A DNA stretch of 64,000 nt from Takakia lepidozioides. Lineage: Eukaryota > Streptophyta > Takakiopsida > Takakiales > Takakiaceae. The stretch lies in contig CM060731.1 of assembly GCA_030704615.1 (NCBI GenBank), positions 48,856,001 through 48,920,000 on the forward strand, given 5' to 3'. The position numbers were made by a program, and so were the translations under genes. The notes beneath the pieces were generated by a model. The model saw only the letters and a list, made by a program, of their open reading frames with translations, ran no database searches and had not been told where the DNA came from. Each line of letters starts with the position of its first letter. Position 1 is the stretch's first letter. Shown in pieces: positions 43,960-52,539 of this stretch.

Positions 43960-45267
43960 TCAGATTGTATTCTTCATATCGACAATGAGTTTCATTTGCT
44001 CAACATTCTCTTCCTCTGCCTTCGTACATTTTTCCGCTTGACTGTTTATTTCTTTTGTAGATTGGTCAAGCATAGTTGTGAGTGTAGCACATTGTATGGC
44101 CATCCTGTCATGCACTGTCTGCAACTCCATATGTAGTGCATTCACTTCTTGTAACTTGCTTTCATGCTTCACCTGCATTTGGTATAGTTGTTGCTTATGT
44201 GCTTCGTGCAAGTGGTCTTGTGCGAGGCATGCCTCAATCAATTGTTCCTTGGCCAATTGCAAAGCCGCTTCTTTACTCTCCAAGTCTTGCTGCATCTTGA
44301 GAGTCACCTCTTCATCGACCTTGTTTGCACACTCTGTGGCAAGTTGAGCCTCAAACTCTTTCTTGAGTTCCTCCCTCAAAGCTGCCAATTGAGTAGTGGG
44401 AACATGGGATTTGACATAAGTACCCAACAAATTCAGTGTCCTGTTTATGGAACTCATAAGCATAGCCTGTTGAGGGTCATCTTGGTGAGCTTGCTGCTGT
44501 TCTCCCTGATCCGCAACAATGTGATGCCTTACGAACCATTCAAGCCATTGCCCCACCATATTTTCTTCCTGAACCACTTCATTCGTCACCGGTGCTGCAG
44601 TGTTTTGACATTCTACCTGTGGTACCTCCGTCACAGGTGTGTGTATTATATGCACCGCAAGGTTTCCCTTGGACAACCGTTGCACCTCCGGAATCACTGT
44701 GTCCTTGACCATACCAGAATATTCATAGAGAAGGTCCCCCTTCTCAATTTCTGCCACCACCTGTTCTGGAGTGGGAATATCTAACCCTTCTTTTTCTAAA
44801 TCAATTATTTCTAGTTGATCTGCATGGATAACTTGTGGTAACTTTGTGACAAGCCGATCCTCTGGCTGTGATGGCTGTGATACTGAAGTAACTTCCTCTT
44901 CCCTCTCTGAAGGTCCTGCTTCCAGTAATAGCAGTTCTCTGTGCTGCTGTGCCCCTTCCTGCACAAAAACTTGGGAAACATTATCATGCGGATTCCGTGA
45001 AGCCAGTGGATCCGCCACTACAGTCTTTCCCCGCCTCTGTCTCTTATTCTCGGGTTGCCCTGCCAGTCCACCCTCACTGTGTGAAGAGCCTTGCTCTTCC
45101 ATTGCAGTGGTTTCTGGCTCAAACACTCCCATTTCCTTTCTTTCTCGCGCATCAAGTATGCCAGAATCAAGAATTATTTGAGCAATGATTGGGCCAGACA
45201 CTATGATAGGAGACTTTGCGGCAGTACCCTGTAATCTTTTCATCTCCTCTACCAGTGCGTTGTACAT
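43960..45267 (-). CDS. Unknown coiled-coil protein, 3' half of a possibly frameshifted gene (435 aa)
   Basis: A 435-codon frame on the minus strand. The N-terminal third is acidic and low-complexity with a short basic cluster (NKRQRRGK). The C-terminal third (from about residue 290) is a long coiled coil with heptad Leu/Ala/Glu/Gln-rich text (AALREELKKEFEAQLATECA, LESKEAALQLAKEQLIEACL). Immediately upstream in frame lies SFTEEILKALRGEEVE and a stop at about 45280; the preceding ORF (45167-46843) appears to feed into this frame after a shift near 45330. I do not recognise the family. It could be a plant-specific gene or the structural protein of a transposable element. Confidence 0.5.
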   Translation of the reverse strand: MYNALVEEMKRLQGTAAKSPIIVSGPIIAQIILDSGILDARERKEMGVFEPETTAMEEQGSSHSEGGLAGQPENKRQRRGKTVVADPLASRNPHDNVSQVFVQEGAQQHRELLLLEAGPSEREEEVTSVSQPSQPEDRLVTKLPQVIHADQLEIIDLEKEGLDIPTPEQVVAEIEKGDLLYEYSGMVKDTVIPEVQRLSKGNLAVHIIHTPVTEVPQVECQNTAAPVTNEVVQEENMVGQWLEWFVRHHIVADQGEQQQAHQDDPQQAMLMSSINRTLNLLGTYVKSHVPTTQLAALREELKKEFEAQLATECANKVDEEVTLKMQQDLESKEAALQLAKEQLIEACLAQDHLHEAHKQQLYQMQVKHESKLQEVNALHMELQTVHDRMAIQCATLTTMLDQSTKEINSQAEKCTKAEEENVEQMKLIVDMKNTI

Positions 45268-46843
45268 TATGTCCGCCTATTCTACCTCTTCTCCTCTCAG
45301 GGCTTTGAGTATTTCTTCTGTGAAGGATCTGCTCAAATACCTCCCTTAGCCCTGGGTACACGGCCTTGGTACAAGCATAACCCTGAGTTTTAAAGAAACT
45401 CCCTTCTTGGAATAAGTCCCCTATTTGCAGTCTTGCCCTGTGCTCCTCCACATGCACCTGGCCTGCTGGCAATCGAAACAATTGCTGTAGGTATAGGGGA
45501 GTAATTACTAATTCAACTCCCTTCACCGTTGTTGCTCCTGTCCTTGGCTCAAAGTTCTGCAAGAATTGTAACATGTATTGTCTATGGTGCAATGTCCAAT
45601 CTTTGCTTTGCAATCCTTGCAATCTCAGCTCCTTCTGTATCGCCTGTGGAGTAGCAATCGTTTGTTTCTGCAGGATTGTGGTGCTCTTCACCCTGATTTC
45701 CTCCATTCCTCTCACTCTCTTTATTCTAGACCCACAGAAATGTTTTGGCTGTAACAATTGAAGAAATGCCTGCAGGGCACAAAGCATAAACGTATGGTTG
45801 CTACAAAAAACTATGGGTAATTTGTTGTAAGCCTGCGGGGCTTGCAAGCATCGATCAAGAGAAAAGATCCGCTCTGTTCTTTCGTCCCTATGCCACTGCG
45901 TAAGTAATATTGCGAGCGTATAGTCTGTTAGTTCCTCCATAGCTTCAAAGCTATAGCATTGATGGTTTGTCCCGTCGAGACGCCTGTTACTTAGAACGAC
46001 GCCGACTCTTGCGCTTAAATTGCCTCCAATTTCTTGATTTCTTTTCTGGCTTTCGATTGGCTGTAACCGCTGAGACTGGATTTTAGATTTAATTTTCTTT
46101 AGTGGACATTCCTTGCTGGACTGTCCACTAGGATAACACATGTGACAAGAATTTTGCTTTTCTGTACTTGCCGTTTGTTCTGTTGCCCCTTTTTCGTATT
46201 CATTAATGGGCCCGCCATTCATCCGAATTGACGTGCTAATTAGGTATTTTGACGGCCATTCTTGTCCTCTTTCTTGATGACATCCGTTCTTGCACTTCCT
46301 TCTTAGCTGTGTGTTGCGCCCTGACTTCCACATGTTCTTTTCTGAACTGACTTCCGTCCTTTCTTCCGCCGGCCATTTCCCTGAAGTTATCCTGCGTCCA
46401 CCTGTCACTGATTCTATGGATTGTGTAACCCTAGTAGGCTGTGTTGAGCTGTGACAGGCTGTGTTATACTGTGGTACGCCGTGATACGCTGTGTTGTACT
46501 GTGGTAAGCTGTGATAGGTTGTGACACGCTGTGGTAGGTTGTGATAGGCTGTATTGGTCCGTGCTGGGCTGTGATATGCTGTGTCGTACCGTGATGGGCT
46601 GTGATAGGCTGTGTCGCGCTTGTTCTGCCCGCCCTGGTCATATATGCTCGGCCTAGCGACAAGTGCTCCATACTCCGTTGGTATCACTGGTGCAGCCCGT
46701 GACTGCTTTTGCGTTTCAACATGCAAATCATGCTGCAATGGTTTGTCATGGATACCACTATACCCCTTCAACTTATTAGCATTGACTCTTCCCAGCATCT
46801 CTTTGTTAATGGTTTGTAACATGGCGGTGTTGTTATCATACAT
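45167..46843 (-). CDS. Unknown protein with 10-residue TAYHSP repeats and a variant zinc knuckle (558 aa)
   Basis: An uninterrupted 558-codon minus-strand frame. Residues about 80-140 hold six 10-residue repeats (TAYHSPSRYD, TAYHSPARTN, TAYHGVPQYN and relatives), visible in DNA as a 30-bp tandem repeat at about 46440-46620. A knuckle-like motif CHMCYPSGQSSKEC fits CX2CX4QX4C, a gag-type CCHC with His replaced by Gln. The C-terminal 220 residues look like a globular domain (ELTDYTLAILLTQWHRDERT, GVELVITPLYLQQLFRLPAG) reminiscent of plant mobile-domain proteins, but this is weak. The end (HRRNTQSPERRR onward) is probably out-of-frame read-through. A gag-like or domesticated transposon protein is possible. 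Confidence 0.5.
   Translation of the reverse strand: MYDNNTAMLQTINKEMLGRVNANKLKGYSGIHDKPLQHDLHVETQKQSRAAPVIPTEYGALVARPSIYDQGGQNKRDTAYHSPSRYDTAYHSPARTNTAYHNLPQRVTTYHSLPQYNTAYHGVPQYNTACHSSTQPTRVTQSIESVTGGRRITSGKWPAEERTEVSSEKNMWKSGRNTQLRRKCKNGCHQERGQEWPSKYLISTSIRMNGGPINEYEKGATEQTASTEKQNSCHMCYPSGQSSKECPLKKIKSKIQSQRLQPIESQKRNQEIGGNLSARVGVVLSNRRLDGTNHQCYSFEAMEELTDYTLAILLTQWHRDERTERIFSLDRCLQAPQAYNKLPIVFCSNHTFMLCALQAFLQLLQPKHFCGSRIKRVRGMEEIRVKSTTILQKQTIATPQAIQKELRLQGLQSKDWTLHHRQYMLQFLQNFEPRTGATTVKGVELVITPLYLQQLFRLPAGQVHVEEHRARLQIGDLFQEGSFFKTQGYACTKAVYPGLREVFEQILHRRNTQSPERRRGRIGGHNVQRTGRGDEKITGYCRKVSYHSVWPNHCSNNS
46440..46620 (-). repeat. 30-bp tandem repeat within the unknown ORF
   Basis: Six diverged copies of a unit such as GCTGTGATAGGCTGTGT (plus strand). 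Period is a multiple of three, and the reading frame is preserved in all copies. Confidence 0.75.
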
Positions 46844-46859
46844 CTTTTGTATGACATAA

Positions 46860-47702
46860 GGTCATTTCCATGGTGATTTAAGCTTAGAAGCTTTAATCTT
46901 TCCTTTCTTCCGCTTCAGAGGAACCCATGCATGAGAAATTTTGAGCCACTGGAAGCCTCAAAGTGCATAGTCCCATGACTTGTGTGTGGATTCTTGTTAC
47001 AAACGACAGTGGGGATTACATTTCTACGCCGTTAGAGTTCGCACCGATACTAACGAGGCCATCCTGTCATCGTCTTTTATGTCCCAAACCGTTAATATGG
47101 AAGGTTGAGCCTAAACCCAGATATTTGAAAAGCTGACATACCGTTAAAGAGTCTTCTAAAAATGGTTGTTAAGCAGTTATGTGCCTGTACCGACCTAAGT
47201 GAAAAGATGGCAGAGACAAAAGTATTGGAATCCAATGTCATCCCAACTTGTTGAGGCACGTGGAACCCGACAATACAATATTGAGTGCAGGGTTGCAGAA
47301 AATTCGGCGGAGAACCAATGATGCGTGGCATATTGTGCCACATATGAAGATTTCAAACCGGGAAAAACTGGCAAAAACTAGCCTAATAACTCATCCATCC
47401 AAATTGAATCTATCACCAAGCAATAGTACTACTAATGGCCATACCTAATTAGTTCAAGATGGCGGCCACTGCCGAAATGACAAATGTGCCTTTGCAAGGT
47501 GGACACGTATGTCGTGAACACATGCATAACGAGATCGAGGCCCCGGGTGGTACTAATCGCACGACGTCTCGCAGCCCAGTAGTTCGTGATTTTCAAGCTG
47601 GAGAGTAGCAGGAGATTGAGTTCCCAGCAAGAGAGTGGAAGGCGTAGAAGATAGTCTTCATTTTTCACTTCAGCGAGAGACAAGAAGAAGGCGAGAGAGA
47701 GA
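46860..47702. other. No gene seen
   Basis: Only short open frames. Upstream of the minus-strand unknown gene, so its promoter may lie here; no clear TATA or initiator stands out. Confidence 0.35.
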
Positions 47703-47927
47703 ATGAGAGGTCGCAAGCTCAACATGACGCTGAAGGAGATACCAGAGGAGAGCGCTGCCCTGGAAACAGAGCACATGGCGGAGGAGGACCAGCCGCGCGG
47801 AGAAGCTGGTGAACGAGGGGAGGAAACAGCAACAGAGGACGACCCTGACGACATGGACACAGAGGAGCCCGACACCCTTTTGAGGAAGCGACGCCGAAGG
47901 GGAAGAAGGCTGCGCAGATGGGGATGA
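47703..47927 (+). CDS. Short acidic-then-basic ORF, possibly a first exon
   Basis: The ATG at 47703 opens a 74-codon frame that is acidic (EEDQPRGEAGERGEETATED, PDDMDTEEPD) and then runs into arginines. Shifting frame near 47880 gives a longer acidic text (EADAEGEEGCADGDDDYDCG). It might be the N-terminal exon of a gene or the acidic N terminus of a transposase. Nothing ties it firmly to the piggyBac remnant 4.6 kb downstream. Confidence 0.25.
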   Translation: MRGRKLNMTLKEIPEESAALETEHMAEEDQPRGEAGERGEETATEDDPDDMDTEEPDTLLRKRRRRGRRLRRWG

Positions 47928-48364
47928 CGACTACGATTGTGGCTCAAGCAGAGGCATCTGGGAGTGCTCCTCCCAAATGACCGAAGGTGATTCTCTCATT
48001 TCTCTTTATTGTAGGCAGTGGAGAAGGCATGAAAAATGTGTTCGTTGACCCACGCAATTTTTATGCCCTTTTTACTTCTGTTTTCTGTGTCAGCATTCTG
48101 TGTTAGCATTGTCAGATCTGTATGAGGGCTCATAGAAGTGTAGACGATAGAGAAAACATGGTGCTCTCAATTCAGACATGTTCTTTCGCTGGACCTTTCA
48201 TTCTGCACATAGTTGTCCACATTTTCTGAACCGCAGAGACCGAAGGATGAGAGAAGGGCAATGCGAGCATCCCCAAAAATTGCGTGTTCTCACACTGTCA
48301 CACCCTGCACTTCTCTCACTGTATTATCAAGGGAGGTGAATGAAGGGGAGAAAAAGAACCCCCT

Positions 48365-49049
48365 CAAAATTGAGTGCAGTGACGCACGCAGCGAGAGACG
48401 TCTTTCAAACTTCAAAAATTGAATGTGTTTACGGAGCTCTTTTATGAGTGAAGAAATTGGGTGTGTTGATGCACTCAGTTCTAGGCAGGAAAGGAGGGAG
48501 AAATCCAAAAAAACAAAAAAAACAAAAAAAACATATTTGTTATTTTTTAATTTTTAATTTTTTAATTTTCCACTTGTGGCCCTCCAAAATTGAGTGCGTT
48601 GACGCACACAGTTTCAGAGGGCCACAAACGCAGCTGTGGTTCGTCCCTCTTGAGTCATGCTTCTGGTTTTGGAGGATAGTTCATGTTTGCTGCCTGTCTA
48701 GACACGCTTACTTCCATTGGGCAAATCAAAACCCTTCACAACTGAGTGCGTTGACTCGCTCAATTTCAGAGGGTCTGGTACCTGATGTTTTGTCTGTCCT
48801 TCCATTGAGATTAGCTTCCGGTTTTGGGGGGGGGGGGGGGGGATTCCTCTTTTGGTGTCTGTATGGACATGCTTGTTGGCAGCCAAGAATGGTGGAATGG
48901 TGTCCACAGCTTATACCTGACAAAGGGGGACTGTTTGGGACAAATGGTAATCCTCCACTCCGATAAAGGGTAGCATTCTTCTCTTGTCTGCTTCATTTAA
49001 TTTTTCTGTTCACCCATCCAAAATTGAGAGCGTCAACGCACTCAATTCT
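48365..49049. repeat. Cluster of imperfect palindromes AAATTGAGTGCGTTGACGCACTCAATTT
   Basis: At least five copies of an approximately 28-bp imperfect palindrome occur at 48365-48391, 48454-48480, 48586-48616, 48739-48766 and 49021-49049, with a partial one at about 48413. The half-site is AAATTGAGTGCGT around a TGAC or TCAAC centre. Spacings are irregular (about 90-280 bp). The intervening sequence differs, so this is not a simple tandem repeat. Confidence 0.75.
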
Positions 49050-50850
49050 GAAGGGGTGAAGTTGCACTGTTCTTTTGCCCTTTTGTATGCATTCGCTCAT
49101 TTGTGCTTTGTGTTGTCTTCAGTGCAGACCCGCCTTTTTGAAGCCATCTGTCTCGTCAGGGTGCACCCTTCTTCGACTCTTGCTGCAGTGAAGGAGTTCA
49201 GGCTTCATGGGAGAGGTTGTTTCATGAACAATTACGTGGATTCGAATGTCTGTTTGAGAAAGTCGAATAGAACACCATGGAGAGGGGCCAAGGAGAAGAG
49301 TCCAACTTTTATTCAAACTGTTATTGAGACACGTTCTCATCCGGGGGCGTGCATCGTCGACCTGACTCTTGGAACAAGTTTGACATCTCTCATTCTGTGG
49401 TTTTTTTTCCCTTAATACACAATTTGCAACATCTTAGTAACATAACTGTGTCTTGCAGGAGCTTCGTACCATGCTTGCAAGGTAGCGGGCCGACATTTGT
49501 TGGGTATGGAAGGGGATGCAACCATTTCTACTGAGACTCCAGGAGTTGCAAGGGCCAATGCCTGCCGCCAAAGAGCAGGAGGTTGTAGTGCATGTTGATA
49601 TCAATGAGGGAGATGACAAGGACCTCGACGACGATTTCACATGTGAGTAAGTTCGTTTGGTGTTCGTTTCCCAGTTATAGCATGTGCAGCGGCCCCCCCC
49701 CCCCCCCTATGCCTTTCACATTAGCTAATGCAATACATGTAATTTGGGTGGCAGGACATTGAAAGCTATTCCTTTGCACGACGTCTCTGTTCATGCTTAG
49801 CCTCATATGTTCAAGGGCACCACACAAATGCCTAACATTGGTTATGGGTCAAACAAAGAAGACAAAACATGTGCTGCCTAGTGGTTTCGTCAAATTTTTG
49901 GTGCACAATGTGAAAGACCTAGAACTCCTCCTCATGCACAACCGGTAGCCAAATTCATCTTCTAATATGTTGTTACAACTAATGGGTATGCTTACAACTA
50001 ATGAATAAGCTTGAAAATTTCATGCTCTCTCAGGAGAGATGAGCAGATTGTACCTCACTGGCAAGGCAACTAGGTCGCATTTTCAGTCCAGTGCCAGTTT
50101 AGGGTGGTGATCTGGTGTGTTGCAGGAAGTATGGTGCTGAAATGGCTCACAATGTGTCGACATTGAAGAGGAAAGCAAAAGTGGAGCGTACTGCACAGTG
50201 GAATGTTGCAGTAACCAGTGGGAGAAAATAAAAAAATCAAAGATCTGTCTCACATCTGCTGTGTTGTCTTATTCTACGTTGCTTTCATCAGTCTACCTTT
50301 CCCCAAATGGCAGACATCGTGGATATCATGTGCTTCATGAGGGATTTTCTCCAATTTGTGATGTTTGTGCAAACGACATTGATTGTTGTGCTTGGTTCAG
50401 ATAAATGTTAGAATGACATCCTCATTCAACATTCATCCACTCTCATACATCCACATTCATCCACAATTTTTCATCCACATTCATCCATATTCGGAGCGTG
50501 CTGACTTTCCTTCATCCTCATTAATTCATCCACAACCATTTTTCTATATTCGGTCTCTACAAACACAATCATTCAACAACATTCAGTATAAGCTCTCTTC
50601 TGCACTTCGCCTCGTCGCCCACATATGGTTCCCTATGTGCCGAATGCGCAAGTCCGCGGCTATAGGCACCCTTCTGCCTATTCGGTCACGGTTATAGGTC
50701 CGTGCCTATGGAAATGACGTGGCTTCACGTGACGTGGCGTCAGACCCATGAGCCAACGTAACAATAACTGTTGACGTGGCGTGAGCCTAGCTGCGCTCAT
50801 ATGCTCACGCTCACACGCTCGCGCGGAAGCATCCCCCCAACTGGTGTACA
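49050..50850. other. Mostly non-coding DNA with low-complexity patches
   Basis: A possible exon lies at 49460-49645: a TGTCTTGCAG acceptor, then ELRTMLAR, a stop, and later an acidic tail EQEVVVHVDINEGDDKDLDD, but no domain is identifiable. A poly-C run is at 49696-49710. At 50420-50560, ATTCATCCAC repeats many times (as at 35080-35120). At 50640-50830 there are ACGTGGC- and CTATAGGC-rich motifs like those at 41590-41830. Confidence 0.4.
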
Positions 50851-50933
50851 TGCTTTATGGCCCCTCTGGGGTTTTATTTTTTCCCCAATCAAATAAAGTT
50901 CAGGGCTTCATCCCTTTGCAAAAACAAAAACAA
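50851..50933 (+). mobile_element. LINE-E 3' end (very short copy)
   Basis: TTTATGGCCCCTCTGGGG, then TTTTATTTTTT and CCCCAATCAAATAAAG, ending in an A-rich tail (CAAAAACAAAAAC). This matches the LINE-A 3' end (TTTATGGCCTTCTTGGAGG...), including the hairpin at 50867-50887. It is inserted just before LINE-F coding sequence. Confidence 0.6.
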
Positions 50934-51740
50934 TCAGAGCTCATACTTTATGGCAGATTTGGAAAGCTAGATGTGCCCATGTCTTTGTTGGGAGGCCATG
51001 TAGTGTGAGAAGTGATTCTTTGCTTGGTCCACTCAGACCTGCTGTATGAGGCCCGTAAGGCGTGGTGGGTGTTGAGGGAAGCTCTTCGCAGATGTGACAG
51101 CAGAAGGGGGACTCAACTTCTCACCCACTTCGACAGCACTTGGGGAAAGGGAGCCACCATATGCTCTAGAGACCCAGCGGGGACCGAAATTCGCTGGGAG
51201 GACTCCATCCCTCCAAGCTGGGAGCTCCTTTAGTTCCCAATCTTCCCTGGCTGAAGAGAGGAATCAAAAGTAAATTGGAGGCACCACCATTCTCTTAGGA
51301 AAATCAGATCTAGGACCCAACTGTCTTTTGTTTCTTACAAAAGAAAGCGCGAAAGCTACAAACTCTTCTTTCCTGGTTTCTCTCAACAGCTTTTATGCAC
51401 TCTGCTACATGCTCTCTGCTCCTGCTGCTTGTTCCTTTTTTACCTTCTCAACTTACTACATTTTGTTTTACATCAAAGGTTCCCCTATAGAGGGCTTTGG
51501 CTTTCTTTGTGACTCTGGTTTTGAGATTGCAGAACCTTGAATGCGCTTTCTTCGCCCTCTTCTTAGACTTGGTTACGAAGCAGAGTCTTCCTGGATCAGC
51601 CTCTATGGCACCCTTGGAAGAGGTTATTTTTTCCTCTTTGTACTTCTTGGATGTTTCATCCCCATACTGTAAAGTTTCAAGGCTACTATCTTCTTTTCTT
51701 AACCTGAATCAGGTCGATTGGATATTTCAACCGTCTGTTT
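50934..51740 (+). pseudogene. LINE-F ORF2 C-terminal end and 3' UTR
   Basis: Reads HTLWQIWKARCAHV, then LLYEARKAWWVLREALRRCD, THFDSTWGKGATICSRD and EIRWEDSIPPSWELL, matching the end of LINE-A ORF2 (FDTTWAKDGLICARLSDSRV). The 3' UTR carries the hairpin AAGAGG-TTATTTTTT-CCTCTT at 51618-51638. A frame change near 51000 shows it is a pseudogene. Confidence 0.78.
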
Positions 51741-51955
51741 CAACCGTCTGTGGGCCCCTTGGATGACTCTGGATGAAAATGGGCCCTGAACAAAAGTTGT
51801 AGCCCTTTTAAATTCTGCGCCAGCTAGAATTTATTGCACCCTAATTGGATAAATCCTACGCCGTTAGGATTTTTTGAATTGATGACTTGTACCCAAAATC
51901 CAATGGTTTGGGGTCCTCCACGGGCTTTGACCTAGCCATATGGCAGGCAAAATGA

Positions 51956-52427
51956 CACTATAGGAAAAGGGGGGGGGGGGGGGGGGGGTTCGACGCCGCA
52001 GCCACGCCGCGGCGTCGTAAAACAGCCCTTTTCGGGCAGGGGGGAAGAACCAAATTTGCGACGCCCGGACGTCGCCAAAAAAACGTCGCAAATTTGTGAC
52101 CAATGCTACGCAGAATTAGCACCGTCCGGGGGTCACAATGTGCGACGCCCGGACGTCACAATTTAAGGGGGTGCATTTGAATTTAGGCGGGAAAAAATAA
52201 ATTTGAAATTTGAATTTCAAAAATTTGTTGACCATTGACTCCGGCGTTGACCATTGACTTCGGTTTTGTCTAATGGCGATATGTTCATTGTTCTACATAT
52301 ATCATGCAATGCATACTTGAACCTAAGACCTCCACATTATAACATTTCTAAGACACTACAAACTAACCAACACACCTACGCTACATCTATGTATCATTAA
52401 AGCAATCTAAATATATATATACACAGT
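51956..52427 (+). mobile_element. CACTA-3: left end of a third CACTA-type element
   Basis: Starts CACTATAGGAAAAGGGGG and has a subterminal region almost identical in order to 16729-17253 (same family as CACTA-1). The flanking triplet is TGA. Similarity stops at about 52427, and piggyBac-like coding sequence starts about 110 bp further on. No matching right end was found in the window; it is truncated or its other end has decayed. Confidence 0.6.
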
Positions 52428-52539
52428 ATACGCTTGTGGGTCGGGCTGATTTGGGGGAGTTGCATTCCAATACTGTGCACTGGTTCATTTTGGGGAGGGG
52501 TCTTCTAATCTTTTTGGGCCACGATGAGGCCTCCTTTGA

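Noticed and set aside
48698-48996. Overlapping minus-strand proline-rich ORFs near 48.8 kb
   Set aside because: Generated by a poly-G run and overlapping palindromes; frames are not conserved between repeats.
48365-49049. CRISPR array
   Set aside because: Palindromic repeats with spacers might suggest it, but spacing is irregular, repeats are diverged and the genome is plant nuclear.
49460-49650. Exon of a hAT or BED-finger gene
   Set aside because: An acceptor-like site and acidic tail are present, but there is an internal stop and no zinc-finger or transposase motif.
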